The notes under the pieces: model-generated
Told to the model about the DNA's origin: nothing
The model's database searches: none
The model's input: the letters and a program-made list of their open reading frames with translations, nothing else
Shown here: piece by piece, positions 11,943 through 26,224 of the stretch
How the letters are laid out: each line of letters opens with the position of its first letter
Numbering within the stretch: the stretch's first letter is position 1
Position numbers and translations under genes: made by a program
Source of the DNA: Xylaria sp. FL1777
Taxonomy: Eukaryota > Ascomycota > Sordariomycetes > Xylariales > Xylariaceae
Direction of reading: 5' to 3'
Assembly (NCBI GenBank): GCA_022578965.1
Contig: MU400599.1
Location: 114,542 to 178,541, forward strand
Length of the DNA: 64,000 bases

Positions 11943-14900
11943 TGCGATAGATGGAATTGGATGATAACGGGGTTAAAAAGGGATGCTGGTAATTGGACGG
12001 ATTGAGAGACAGAGTGCTAGATGACCTGGATCGAGTATTATCGAGCAAAGGAAGGCTGTTTTGCGACGCGATGGGTGAGAGAGAGATGGGAGGGAAATAG
12101 GAATGGAGGGAGGTGCCGCTGGCGGCGCGTCGGCGAGCAGGTGAGAGCGCTCTTATAGCAAAGTGGGGGGACGGGAGGTGCACAATCAGTAAACGCAAAA
12201 AATTGGCTCTGGGAGTGCCGGCTTTGGGGGAAGAGGATCCAGGTGCGGGTGGTCCTGCGTGGCAGCCCTGCCCGCGCCGCTAGCTAGGTACCTACCTGCC
12301 TAGCTAGCTGTTGTAAGAGGTATAAGCCAGCCCCTCGTTAAGCTAGGGTTACTTCGACCATTTTCCTGCTGTTCAACTTCATCCCATCTTGTCATTTTTA
12401 TTTTATTCTTAGGTTTTTATTTTATTTTATTTGTGTTTATATTTTATTCCTACTTTATTCCTTGACATCCTATACCATTTCGTTTCATTCACTCCTAACT
12501 GGTCTCCTCCCTCCTGATTCCGTGTTCGTCTCCTTGCCATTCATGATACATTAATGATATTATTAGATTTCAGTAGACTTTATCATTGCCTCTTATTCTA
12601 CCGGTACCGTAGGTAGGTCGCCCTACCAAGATATCGGGTGACTGTTGTTTATTATTACCATCACTTATTATTGTGGCTACCTACGCATTACTTACACATT
12701 TCTCTCCATGCATTTGATAAGATGATCTAGCGCGTGCATGCATGCATTCATCTGCCTACGATGTATGTACACTATGGCACTTCATCCATCATGTGTTTTT
12801 CTACCCACTTGGATCTCGGCGCGGCACGTTGTCTTGCATGTTCCATGTTCTCTTGAATGGCTGATGGTTTGATGGACCGAGTAAGCGAGCAGCCTGCCGA
12901 CACTAAGGCGATAACCAAGTTCCCCCCAGACCTGCTCTTTGAAACACTTCCTGTTTTGCCCCATTGGGCTTAGACAGTGCTCAGCGGCAGCTACTACTAG
13001 GGAGGTATTTTGACACATCACACACGCAACCTTTTCCGGGTTCCCACGCAGCCAATCAGACAATTCGGAGCTTATTGATGGGGTGCCCACAGGGGTTAGT
13101 TGTGATCTGGGAGTTCTGGGCCTGGCACGCAACTACTTACCTACTGTACCTACCTAGGTAGTATCGTGTCGCCCGACCAGGTTCGCCACTAACCAGCCAA
13201 CTAATACTACTCGTAGGAACTTAGTACGTACCTCCAGTCCCCGATTTGTCCAGTCCGAATTTTCTGATTGGCCGGCGTCGTCACGCCAGCATTTTGCATA
13301 CTCCAATTCTGCGTGTAAGTGAGTATGTAGGTATGTAGGTAGGTACTGTAGTGTGTAGTGTACAATCATGCGCCTCCGTCTCGAAATCCAACTCCCTCAC
13401 CCAACTCTCTGCCCTCCCCCCTCCCCCTCCTCGGAAGCCCGTCTGTTCTCGTCCTCGCCTTCTCTCGTTTCTTCCATCGAAGCCTCCCACACTTGTTGGC
13501 CGATCTATAGATCAATTGACTCATTTGCTCATCCTTCTATTCCAGTCCAACGGCAGGAATTGCTTCGGGACTGGGGCTAATCACCGTGTTAGGGCCCGTT
13601 TAGTTCATCAACCAACTTAGTATCATTCGATGTGCCGAGTCTGGCATTTTATCTGATCACACTTTTTGACTCTCAACATTTGGCCCGTTCAACATAATGG
13701 GTCAAGATCTGTTCAATTCTTCATCAAGAATTTCCTATTGATGTATGCATCTGCCCGCAGCTACTTTGCAATGCCAGACGAAGCTTTGCAGTGCACACCC
13801 CTCAAACCTAACAAGGCATCAAAGGGCTTGACTAGTCTATCGCACCCGGTTAGAATCGAAGCTATTCACGCCCGGCATCATCGCACCATTCAACCTCCAA
13901 CCTCTAGCCAATTCTCTATGCGCTTTGAGTTTCAATATCTCAAGACTCACGGTGATCACAGGGTATTAATCGATGCGAAATTCGAGAACACTTTTTCCCC
14001 CTGTTTGTTTGTTTCTAGGCTATCCTAACCTCAGGGGCACACAATCTCAAAATAAGATTAGACCACACGGTTGCGCCCGACTCCGTATCTAGAATGAAAT
14101 ATCTTCCCGACAAGAAGGCAAGGTTGTAGAAATACTTCCACATAGGTTTGTTTGGTCGCTTGGTATAATTTGACTTGTTTTTGTGCATTTGCAGGTTATA
14201 ATCCAGCAACTACGACTCAATGGCCGAACACATGATCTACCCTAGTGGATCGAGAGGGCATGCGCCGAGGCCACGCATTCGATTCGGTCTCCGCCGATCC
14301 TGCACCAAAATAGCAGATTCTTCACGGCAAAGCATGCGTTGGCTTTTTCGTTCGCTATCACTTCATTACATTTCAGACGTCGACGTGTATACCATGGTTT
14401 CCCCTCAACACTACCTAGCGGTGCCTAAAGACGCACTTGTAGGTTGTCATCGTGAGTCTCGCAGCACTTACGCAACACTACCTACGCCCAACATTCAATG
14501 CCTGGCGACATGACGCCACTCACAATGAGTCTAATTGCCCCATATGTTACCGTGGCATATTGCTCCATTCCTTTCCATGTTGCGCTTCGTCGGTATGCCA
14601 GGATATACATCACTACTCTGATGCTTCATCGTACACTGCCAAAATGGACTCGCCAACCAACAGACCCCGAATCAGAGGAAGCTTACACGTTGCGGCTCCT
14701 CGTTGCTTGTCTTGCTTATGACAGCATATCGAAAGCACGTGGCTTCTTTTCCCAGTTATTTTGAGCTGTAAGGCAATGTGGGTGACGTATGTATGTCGAA
14801 ATAAACATACAGCTAGTCAGCGCGCATATTTCCTGTGCAGGCACAAGACTAGCTAGTCTGAAGAATGGTAGGGCCTATCATTTTACCTGCACATATTTAG

Positions 14901-16113
14901 TCTAGATGTGAGTCTCCGGGGTAAGTAATTGACACCGTCTAATTTCCAAGCAAATTCAGACGCTACTTGATGATCAAGAGGTTAATGGTATCGGAAATCC
15001 ATTGCCGTGCTTCTAATTATGGGCGCATGGGCAAGATTACGAGATTGCTGCATGACTATTCTCATGAAGAATCTGCAACAGCCATCTTCATCTTGTCACT
15101 AAATGCTATATCACACGTGTCCAGCGAAGTTTCATACACCTCACGGCATGCAAGACTAGACACCTCCTGACCCGGGTGGCCATGAGGACTCATGGCAAAT
15201 ACTTTTCAAAGTCGGAATCACGGGCTACCATCACCCATCAATTGATGTCTAATTGAATCTAGAAGCGCCCACGTCCTATGTGTAAGTGTGAGGGCAACTG
15301 GCGATTGCCACTAGCGTAGGTAATCAGGACTCGCGAACCCGGGGGATAAGCACATTCAGTGCCAGCTCGTCTCACGTATACTATCAATATCTCTAGATAG
15401 GACTCCCGATTTACGTATTTGTCATTTTTAAGCCCCATTCGTGGAAAATAGTTCATACTTCTCCGACCCACGACGAGGATTCTCTTCGTTATCACATTAA
15501 CATACCCACGGTGAGAGCATCGATGGTCAGATATTGTTGGGGCCCCTTTTCTACAGCAGAGGCTAAGCGAATTCACTAGCCTTGGTCCCACAAGATTATG
15601 AATATTAAACTAGAAACAATATCTAATCAACATTATAACGCGACAAATGATTTCAGGAGTACACGAAGTTGAGACAGTCCTCAAAATAAAGGACAATAAG
15701 TTTTACATCCATGCTCAATGACACACGCTGAGGGACTTGGAACTTGGCTCAGTTCTCCACCAACGCGAACACAGATCCGGTGATGTCACCGCGCCAATCA
15801 TGCACCTCGGCTCCATTGTCGGCGAGGCTGATGGATGGCTGACTGGGGCGGAAAGCAGGGTGTTCTAACCGTGATTCGCTTAGTTAAACCGGAAATGAGG
15901 TCCAAAATTGTCACCGTGCAGCTCTTCCCAGAGCGTTTCTGATGTTTTAGCGGCCTCGGACGCACTTCGAGCACAATTCCTCCGCTTCCCAGCATCATAC
16001 CAGCGATTCCCTTGCGATGGTGAGACGTAGAAGGCCATCACAACCCCTCGTTTTCATTTCTGAGCACCCAATGCTCCTTGTTTGAATCAGCAATCTAAAA
16101 AGCGCCGGTCATC
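11943..16113. other. 4.2 kb intergenic between divergent H1 and PAQR genes
   Basis: The two genes diverge, so both promoters lie here. Just upstream of H1 (11943-12120) the minus strand is strongly pyrimidine-rich, as in many highly expressed fungal genes. An AT/T-rich stretch (12390-12470) and TAGGTA/TACCTA clusters (12281-12300, 13135-13162, 13321-13347) follow. The 13600-16000 part has only short unrelated open frames. No RNA gene was recognised. Confidence 0.5.
13321..13347. repeat. GTAGGTA-word cluster
   Basis: Consecutive GTATGTAGGTA/GTAGGTA words. It is one of the clearest members of the dispersed TAGGTA/TACCTA family. Confidence 0.7.
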
Positions 16114-17202
16114 ATGGCATCGGGCACCCCAATTCAAATTAAGCCAGATCCTCTCACCACCACCGTCAGCCACCGCACTTCCTCAGGCGACGAGAAGCAC
16201 GATGAGTCGTGGGTGGACGTCAGCGAAGCCTCAGACTCAGAGCGCCGCGCGCAGTCTCACAAGCACGGGCTCATCTCCTACGAGGAACTTCCCGTCTGGC
16301 ACCAAGACAACCCCTTCATCAGACACTCGTACCGGCCAATCTCGCACAACACGGCCGCCTGCCTCCGAAGCTGGGGGTTCCTGCACAATGAGACCTTGAA
16401 CATCTACACGCACCTCGTTCCCGCGGCCGCGGTGCTCTTCATCGGCGAGGCTTGGGTGCTCTCGCACCTGCGGCAGAAGTACATCAACGTCGGCGCGAGT
16501 GACTACGTGATCTTCGCCTTCTTACTGTCAGCCGCCGCGACGTGTCTCGGCATCTCGAGCGCGTACCACACGCTAATGAGCCACTCGCGGGAAGTCGAGG
16601 CGCGGTGGCTGCGCCTCGATTTCGTCGGCATCATCGTCTTGATCGTGGGGTCGTTCGTGTCGGGCATCTACGTCGGGTTCTGGTGCGAGCCTACCGAGCG
16701 TAAGATCTATTGGAGCATGAGCGCGTCGCTGGGGGCGCTGAGTATAATCATCATGGTCGCGCCGTGTTTCCAGGGCCCCAGGTGGCGGACGTTTCGCCTC
16801 GTCGTGTTCGTCGTGACGGGCTTGTCGGGCTTCGCCCCCATCATCCACGGCATTCACATGTTTGGCTTCGCGCAGATGGTCAAGCAGTCCGGGCTGCCGT
16901 ATTACTTTGCTGAAGGCGGCCTCTTCTTAATCGGCGCTGTCACGTATGCGGTAAGTTGGTGAATGACGCCCAGATGAGTTTCTCCAATTGTGACTTGGCT
17001 CGTGTGAGAAGTAACATGGCAAGGCGTGCTAATTATAGCGTAGTCACGGTTTCCAGAGCGTTTCAAGCCTGGGACTTTTGATGTTGTTGGATCATCGCAT
17101 CAGATTTTCCACGTTCTAGTCGTGATTGCCACGCTCGTCCATTTAATTGGTGTCCTAGAAGCCTTTGACTATAACTATCACAATAGACAATGTTCAAGGT
17201 AA
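16114..17202 (+). CDS. PAQR family (AdipoR/Izh-like) seven-transmembrane protein, 331 aa
   Basis: Exon 1 is 16114-16950 and exon 2 is 17044-17202. The donor is GCG|GTAAGT and the acceptor is TAG|TCACGG. The join gives VTYA-SRFPERFKPG and keeps frame. The ATG has A at -3 and G at +4. About 55 hydrophilic N-terminal residues precede LPVWHQDNPFIRHSYRP and LHNETLNIYTH, the typical PAQR entry. Seven hydrophobic spans follow. The metal-site residues of the family are present: H152 (SSAYHTLMSH), D169, and H298/H302 in SSHQIFHVLVV. Yeast Izh proteins and animal adiponectin receptors act in membrane lipid (ceramidase-like) and zinc homeostasis. The same role is inferred here, with the protein in the plasma or ER membrane. 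The tail EAFDYNYHNRQCSR closes a normal-length protein, so the gene looks intact. Confidence 0.92.
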
Positions 17203-20200
17203 TGAGGTAGACCCTAGGTTTCGCAATTGAAAATCAGCATTTTCATCAATTTTTATATCTCTCTTCATTAGAATAACATTAATAATACCGAGGTCAAATC
17301 CCTAGGCGGCAACTCGCCTCAACTTCTGCTGGGCTAATGTCGGAGACAAGTTACTAACTTGAGTTATATATATCTTTAAATTATTTAACAAATCAAACAC
17401 CAATAACACAAAAAGTTCACCTTATTTACTATCTAATACCGTTCACTTCAATCGCGATTCTGGAAGAAGTGTCTACCAGACAATAGAACTAGCTCAGAAA
17501 TCATCATACAGTTAGGAAAACGAAGAGACTCAGAGACATTGCTCTTCAAGGTGATATTGAGCGATATCATATTTGTTCGTCAATTCCTTTATCTGATATA
17601 AGATAAAAACGCCTATAAAAACAAGACTATGCAATCGAAAGACGTTAGAGATCCGAAAAGGTGGTTGCCATTAGCCTCTCACGGGCCGAATTATCCTCAG
17701 CAATTCAGTGCTGCTTGGGTAAGAGAAAGAACGCGTCAGCATCTTGTTTTTACATTATTAGAAGCCAAGTTGCTAATAAGAAGACGTATCAATACGGCAA
17801 GAAAGAACGCTCAGCTAGAACACTAAGCTTCCACGAAAAGAATGTATAGAAAAATGCCAGAAGTTAGACGGAAATCCGCTTGTATTCTGTCACCCACCTC
17901 TATTTAAGAGCGCTGTTCAAGGCTATTAATAGGTTAGACTACGAGGAGCGAGCTAGGAAGTGCCGAAAGCTACGTGTGATTAGCAGGTGTGCAATACTTG
18001 AAGAGAATTCTAAGTTAAGAAATTAAGTTATGTGAAATAGGACACGTTGAAGAGATCGGCATGTGAAATAGACTCGAGCTCTCGAAAGGCCCAATATTAC
18101 AATAAGCGATAGGAACTACTCGAGGCCCCTTACATTATGGTTTTAGATCACAATGCTGCTCAAGCCCCTCATTTCCATATTTCACAAGATGTGAAAACAG
18201 TTGAGGTTATTTTACCCATCTTTATAGATCTCCGCCAGGCTTTTAATAACAGAGGGCAAGGAGACTTCTCAACAATGCTGGACAATCTAGAGAATAATTG
18301 CTGTGTTATGCATAAGTTTGTTTCTGTTCCTGAGACGATGCACAAATGTTTACAGACCTGAGTGCAACAAGCTTCTTGTTGTATGATATATTGGCCAATA
18401 ACTACGTGCTAGGGCTGTAAAGACAGAGAACACGATACTCGGTCTTCAAGCTCGGACATCAACTTCTCGCTCAAGTACCTATCTACAGTGCTATTAACTA
18501 TTTCATAGTCTTGAGCCACGTTCGGCCAATCGCCCGGGGCCCATTACCAGACAAATAGGTAGCTATAGTGAAAAGGAGAGCGTTTCGCGATTCGTCTGAC
18601 AAGATGTGGACTAAGCCTGCGCAATAAAATATGAAGAAATTTCTCTATCTCTGAGCCATATCTTCCAACTCATTTCCGCTGATGACAAGGAGCTCGCTGC
18701 CAATGCCCATTCGCCTGACGCCGACGTTATAATGGGGTCCCGTTTGATGAAGCTCTATTTCGCTCGAGCCAATGGGAGGAATATTCTAGGACAGACAACA
18801 AGTTTCACTAAGTCTCCCCTTTTTATACTACATGCAACTTAGGGTGAGGGAAAGTTGGACGATGGGGACATGACTGACAGTTATGCTGGCCGGCAGGTTG
18901 TAGGGCATAAATGGGAGCTTCTATACCACGCCTTCAACATTTGTAACCAAAAAAAAGAGCGAGTTGCTTCCAGGTCCCCTAGGCGAATGTGAAATTACCA
19001 GTTTCGGATATACTCTTGAAAACTCCTTTTTGCGTGTATGGCTACCCAAGATACATCATCATGTAGTCAAAGCATTCATTCGTGTAATAAAATATCCCAG
19101 GGCGAGTATCCATGTGACGACATCATCAAAGGAAACTAGCGTAACTCGATCAATTCGTCATCCGCTATGATATGAAGGCAATTAATCAGATCCCGTATAA
19201 TACGACACGCCATTTTTACACGATAAATGAAGCTCTCGAGCTAAGTATAATAGTACGACGGCTTGAAAATCTGTTTGCTCTCCCTTTTCACCATCTGAGC
19301 ATGTATTGAGTTCCATCACTTCTCTATAAGTGGTCGACCCGTAATTTATTCATGATCGAGCCGTCTGGTTACCAGTCTTTATTCTGTAGCCATCCCATAA
19401 CTACGAACATAGAGGTACGGGTCGACGTCAAACAATAGCTAGCAAGTAGGTTAGCCGCGAGAAGAGAAATAGCTGAAGTTCTCAGAGTTGAAACTTAACA
19501 CAAAGGCTTACGAGATCTATACCACGCTAGTTAGGCAGGGCTTGAGCAGGAGGACTTCGACTTGCTGGTGCCACAACGTTACTCGAAAAATACAAGTTCC
19601 GTGTAGCTAGGATAAGATATAGCAAATTTTCATTGGAAGCTTTAGAAACTTCACATAAAAGTATCCAAGTGGGTTGTTTACAAGGTAAACATCATCCGTA
19701 TTAGCATGTTAGATAAACTTCATGATAATTTTATTACTAGATATTATTTATGAAGGAATACATTACTAGTCGTAACTCTGCAGGCATGTTTTGCTAGTGT
19801 ATTGGTATGTCTTCACCGTAATCAAGCTTTGTTCACAGAGCTATGTACCAACTTACGCCATTCATCTTCCGTCTATTACAGGAGTGGGAGGATAATATCT
19901 ATACGAAGATGCTATCATCCATATTCAACTTCAATGTCTTTGTATAAAAGCCTCGATTGCAGTGCTCTTGGATATCTCTTTCCTGGGATGCCCGAAGTGA
20001 TCTTCCCAGTATCATAGTATCGATGCCACGTTTCTCAAGATCGTGGGTTTTTTCTCACTAGAAGTAGGTATACGGCTCCTCGAGAAAAGAAAGCAAATTC
20101 ATATGATTAATGAGATAAGTTTGATTTGATTAATACGACTTAAGTCCCTTGTATTCGTTTTTCGTCAAAAAGAGAGCGTTTGTTGGTGCAGCATTAAGAA

Positions 20201-23200
20201 ACCTGGATACAATGCCAATAATTTCAGAGCTGTTCGACGAGACTAATTAAAACATCACATTATGCAATTCGTGTATGGACCTACGCCTCAATTATCCAAT
20301 GTGAATTAGGACCAAGGATTACCTTTTATTTTCTCGAGGACATGCTATTATCAAGTACTTGTTTATAACAGAAGAGGGGAGAAAAAGAAGACCGTCGATT
20401 TTAAGATGTATAGAATACGATTTGCATAAGCTTTAGGATTTCAAGATTGTTCTGGGCCGAAGCAAGTAACATGGTAAGGTTATTCATGAGATTGAATTGG
20501 AATATACAGTACAAAGCCAATAACTATGCATATACTGTAGGTAGCTAAAGAATGCCACCCAAGAGCAAAGGTACGCTGCCGAGCAATATTTCTCTTTATT
20601 CGTAACTACTTTCTCTTTCCGACACAGCTCGTCATTCCAAGAGATATCCATGAAGTAACGGGAAATAGTCAGATGGGAAGAGAGAAAGATACATGTCTGA
20701 TCAGTAGCTAACTATAAGGCCGTGATAGACATCTCAAGCCAACTGTGTACCTACCCAGTTGAAGTCTGACGACAAGATATTCAAAGGGCTCTAAGCCTAC
20801 AACAGCCGTGCGACTAATTGCAAAGCACCAAGTACCAGTACATCAATGCTATGAGTACTGATGTAGATACAAGTATACAGTTACATTTAGGTACTTCCAC
20901 CACATTTAGACTTTGGCTGAACACCTACGTACCTACCTAGTAGCGGGGTAACCACTTGCAGTCATATGAGATCGCTCAGCGAAATACTGCGTAGACATAA
21001 GTTAAGCATGTCCGTCGGTTGAATGACTGATTGAGGTAACTTGTTGCGGCTACGTACACGTTTGGGGGTGAATGCTGATGGTGAACGTTGATTGAGTGTG
21101 TAGGATTGTCATGTGGCGCGAACAGATAAGGAGGAGAGGGAGTCTAGTTGGCGCGACACCTCTGGTTGGCTTGAGTGAATGTGAACGTGACGTGCGAATA
21201 CTTGACACTTCTGACTGCTTATCTGACATCTCACCCTACGGAGTTGAAACAAGAACCGGTTGGCAATGAGTCAAGGATCGCGATGTGTGTGACATTCTCC
21301 CTGGGCATGCAGACTAGATGCTGTTGCTTCTCGATCCTATCGCCACGTGGCTATGTGGTTCGTCCCTTTGCTTAGGACGTCGAGGGTATACGGGTATGGT
21401 CAATGTACCACGTCCGAAGTTTACGCTAGATCATAGTATGAGTCTACCACCTGGGGAACTATCGAGTGAGTTGAATCTAACTCCTACTAGCGCTATTTGT
21501 GTTTGCTAATTAGCTCATATTTACCTGCTAGCTGATTTACCTGGAGAGTAAGTATATAGAGCTGAGTTAGTTTTCTTGGTGGTTATGACGCCTCAGCCTT
21601 GGAAGACTGAGTCGGTGTGATTATGGTGCTGCTGACTAGACATGGTATAAGTCGATGTTCTATTTTGATGCTGGGGCCGAGGTTGTCGCACGGTTTTGGT
21701 TAGTTCGCGAGGAAGCACGAGGTGGAACAAGCTTAATTTTAGCGCGAATCTTCTGCAGTGTCGTTCCAGTGCGGGATAACTTGTCTTGGCACTGGGGCTA
21801 CAGTAAAGGGTAAGTATCTACCGACGTATATGTCTCTTATATGTCTCTGCTACACACGATGTCACATGTTTAAACCCAGCCCATCAGGTCATCTCAATCG
21901 CAACAGTCCCCATTTTTAACCCCCTCCTTCACTGATGACTATACTTTCTGACGCATGGCTGGTTTCTGGGAGGATGAACGTTATCTCGGTTTCAGGTCGA
22001 CTAAGTATACTGCGTATAAATAATAATTCCTTGCACCAATCGTATCATAACAGCCCTTGTCCGCTCCTACATACGAAATGGCCAACCACCCGATTACCGA
22101 CGTCGCAGGAAACTTAAGTACTTTTACTGCGTTTTGCTTCCAGTGTTCATGTACCGGCGACACAGGGACACGAGTTAACAAACAAGTCTTAGTATCTAAG
22201 TCTACTCATTGCCCCGGGCCTGGCCGAAATTTAAATTTAAGTAGTAGTACACCATGACGAGTCGCTGATCTGGTGCAGGGACTTCGAGCTTAAACTCACG
22301 GGATAGTAACCAACTTCGTGGGGATTTTTATGAAACTGAATAGCGAGACGCGAAATTGCAAATATTAGTTTACAAAGCTGAACCCTTGTAGGGTTAACTA
22401 GGATTGAGGCTGAGAGATGGTCTCAAGACTACATATACGAAAGAATTAGTTTGAGAGGGTGCAAACAAGACCAGTGTATAATTATGACAGCCCAGTGGAA
22501 ACTAGTTGGCAGCTAAGGGTTTTACTACCATGGTCTCAGCCATCTGCATACTGAGTGTGAGGCCTCACAACATAGCATGAAGTCATCCTGCTAAGTGGGC
22601 GAGTGTGAAACATCAGCCTTTCTGATACCGATTCAAGATAGACATGTATGTATGGTACTTAGTTAGCCATCTACATACTGCGTAGTGAACAGGGTTCAAC
22701 TCCGGATATGGCTTCTCTACTACGTAGTTAATCCATGTACAGTATATTGCTTTACACTATAAAATTTCAAAACTAATCGCCTCCGTCTCAGATCTGTCTA
22801 GAACGCTAATCTATAAAAGAGCCAAGGATCTCCGCTAGGTGTCGTAACTACTAAAAAAAGACTTTCACTGAAAGTGACGAATTCCTACTCTAACCAGTCA
22901 CGATCAATAAGTAGAAATACGCCGCTTTCACGCGGCGATTAGCAACTATTTAGAGTTTTCTTGGCCACGATTTTGACATGGTGTGAACTAATGGATGACA
23001 CCGTCGCTCAATCTAAATTAGCCCGTGCATTGTTATGAGGCTTTGATTACCAACAGGTACAGACGTCGGCCCTTTTCTGCGCCGGTTTTCCTAGCCTTTT
23101 ATCCAGTCCCCCTTTGATACGAAAGTACTTTCCGCCCTTCCCTCAGACCCACGAGGGTACACGGAGGCTAATGAGACCAGACCCGACTAACCTTCACTAC

Positions 23201-23662
23201 ACTATACCAGCATACGGAACACATCCGGCCCTAGGTTTATTTTGTGGGGGGAGATGCCCCCCAGAGGATCGTCTGCTCCTAACAGAAAGGATGAATGCGA
23301 AACCGAAGGAGCTTGTCGATAACTCTAAATATCTCCTCCACTTCTTTATATTGCGGGACGACGGATCCGTAGAATATTGATCGACGAACGGAGCAGCCAG
23401 GGTTTCTCCTGACTGCCTGATCTCGGTGATATTCCGTGCTTTACCCATAATTCCCCATATCATTCCACCAATACGAGAGTCATCATTATGTGCCGCACTT
23501 TGTGATACCCAATTACGTGACCAACACCTGTTAGAAGACAGAAAGCACATTCGAAGTCCATTAATATATCTGGGGGGCCGATACAAATCTCCGGCAGGTT
23601 CCACAAGATCTTCCCTCTAATTATACTACCCTTTGTTACTTCTCTGGGCTGTCAACGCATCA

Positions 23663-23695
23663 CACGCCCACGCCCACGCCCACGCCACGCCCACA
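23663..23695. repeat. (CCCACG)n microsatellite
   Basis: About five copies of a CCCACG hexamer, one with a lost base. It is isolated in non-coding DNA. Confidence 0.8.
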
Positions 23696-24825
23696 CCTCG
23701 AGGCTGATGGTCTGAACAACGAAGAGATACCTAGTGCTGCGAAGTACCTGTTACATCTACAAACACTGGATCACCCTAAGACTATTTCGGCGAGAATCCG
23801 GCGTGTTGGGAAGGAAGGCTGGTCTAGGCATCACTTTCCCCCTCGGCGTATCTTGTCGCCCACCGTCGCTGTTATCTTGGTTGGTCATCGCCATTGTGCG
23901 CATGAAGTTGATAGCCTAATAGGAGATCCCATACCACACCGCTCCTTAATCCACCTGATGCTTTATAATAAGTACGTAAGAGTACGTAAGTATAACACCA
24001 AACGACGTAGACTGTTCCGGACTAGCTGAACGAAACTTCTCCCGTGACGTGATATTAATAAGAGGAATAAAGTCTTGCCGGCTGGCCTTTGATAAGGCTA
24101 TCACACTATTCTTCAATCTCCCTACAGGAAACATCAAGACAATGCAGGAGTTGTAAATCCAGGCCAGAGTCTCAGGGGAAAATATCGAAATCGTAAAGAT
24201 GCAAAATACATAGTTCCGCACAAAGTGCGATCGCGATGTCTGTAGCACACCGGTATTATGTCTATAGCAGCAGATACAAGCCTCGCATGAAAGCGTGGCG
24301 TGACTCGACATGACGTTGACGTTTATAGCCAAGCCACTGCGCCATGTCTCCCCAATAGTTCGTGGTGCTCAAGCCCGTGGCGTACTGTTTGTCTGACCCC
24401 ATGTCTCGAGCAGTTATTCTATCCGGAGTGCGAAAACTGCTACACACGTGCATGTCACGTAGTATACGAGAGATTAGACTACCGGTAGTGTAGCAAAGAG
24501 TATAGCAACTTGCTCTCCGGTGGGTAGTATGAATAGCGGTAAAGGATACCTGCCAGTACACTCGATGGACCAGCTAGAAGGAGGCTCAAGTCTAGGAAAA
24601 AGGGATCGCCAAGCCCCATCTCGCGACGCGACGTAGCCCCGTCAAGAATAGGTGGACCAAAACCGGTAATTACTTCTAGAATCAAGCCTCTATACGCAGT
24701 ACTTCCCACCGCCCAATGTCATCGTCGTCGCAAAGTATTCCGCTGCAACAGCACATGTAAGATCTAACATGACGCCCCGCGTTTCTTATTTCTTCGCCTC
24801 ATTCCTACAGCACACAGGATCGATC

Positions 24826-24862
24826 GTTCGATTGATTCGATTGATTCGATTGATTCGATTCG
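24826..24862. repeat. GATTCGATT 9-bp tandem repeat
   Basis: Four tandem copies of GATTCGATT (or rotations), the last shortened. It lies about 80 bp upstream of a long A tract. Confidence 0.85.
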
Positions 24863-24941
24863 ACGAACCTCACGGGGGACTCCTTTTTCTTTTTCTTATT
24901 TCTTATTTCTTACAGTACAGTACCTACAGGACAGTACATGT

Positions 24942-24968
24942 AAAAAAAAAAAAAAAAAAAAAAAAAAA
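24942..24968. repeat. Poly(A) tract of 27
   Basis: Uninterrupted run of 27 A, followed within 60 bp by C-rich runs. It could be the tail of a retroposed sequence or a simple slippage tract. No flanking target duplication was found by eye. Confidence 0.85.
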
Positions 24969-25504
24969 CCAAAACTCCACAGTTTAAACAACACCCCCCA
25001 ACCCCCCCCCTCCCCTCTAAAAAACGTTTTCGACCCACCATAACCTACCTAAACCGGCCTTATCTGGCGCTGTCTGACAAGCGAGCCACGTTCCACAGCC
25101 CTACTACCTATTCCGCGTATCTGAACCAAGATTGGTGGAGTCCGCCCTCCCTTTTTTCTTAATTTTTTTTTGTCCCCATGACTCGAGCTACTGACACATG
25201 TGAGTATGTACTTTTGTTGAAATTGCGTACACGTATATATCCCTTGACTTCTGATCAATACCTACATACCTACATACATATCATACCTAGGTACACATAT
25301 ACATATAATCGATGTCAAGCAGATGTTTATGTGTAATGCTTATACATAAGAGTGTATCTCTCCGTCCTCCGCTTCGGATTTCGGTCTTTCTCTGATGCCG
25401 ATGCTAAGCAAGGAGATACCGGTACAGCCAGTGGTTTCTTTTTGCTTTCTCCTTATTATTCCCATTTATTTTTCTCGGTGTGCATATGTTGCACATGTCT
25501 AAGT

Positions 25505-25540
25505 ATGTGTATGTGTGTGTGTGTGTGAGTATGTGCATAT
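25505..25540. repeat. (GT)n microsatellite
   Basis: GT/ATGT dinucleotide run in non-coding DNA. Confidence 0.8.
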
Positions 25541-26224
25541 GTGCGATTTTCATCCCGTCTCTATTATCTCTCTCCCTACATATGCATTCGCTTTCTTTCC
25601 CGTTTCGGGACATTGCCTACAGAGATACGCGCATTCTCGCGATTCCGCACCCCGACCACCTGTTCTCGCGATCGGTGCCCGTTTTCAGCCAGCCATGACT
25701 CTCTCATTCCGCTCTAGTTGTAGGTGTCCGCGTGCATTTTGTAGATAGCGCCAAGGGGTGTTTGCGCGTACAATACGTAGGTGGAGCTTGGCCTCGTGTG
25801 TAAGTGTGTATATACATTAATTATTACTTATTTGCTTGCGTGCGGACATTCAAGTCCGCTGAACTCCGCTCAAGTCCGCGCAGGCATTGGCTAGGTAATG
25901 TTGAAATAAGCTCCAGGCTCTTGGTCAAAGCTTGGCTGTGGCTACGCAATAGATCTATCCACTACGCAGTACACGTTTACACATTAGGTAAGGGTAACTT
26001 ACAGATACGGTTACATCATGGTGTCTGTATGTAAGGGAGCATGCACATGAACCAACGACAGTAATGGAAAAGGGAAAGGAGTTACAAAACTTTTCCGTCT
26101 TGGGCGTTTTTTTCTTGCCTACTCTTGCAAAGTCATGCTACTGTACGTATACCGCATACACTAACTACCTATATTCTTGCCGCCGTATCTGAATACGTAC
26201 TGCGTATGTAGCCAGCAGGGAGAT

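Noticed and set aside
15290..15360. GGGTTCGCGAGTCC on the minus strand, resembling a tRNA T-arm
   Set aside because: The remaining cloverleaf is missing and the stem pairing is wrong.
16209..16913. Open frames on both strands over the PAQR gene
   Set aside because: Antisense or shifted shadows of a clear PAQR coding frame.
23114..23620. Overlapping open frames on both strands (up to 135 codons)
   Set aside because: No recognisable motif, no splice-consistent partner and both strands equally open; treated as chance.
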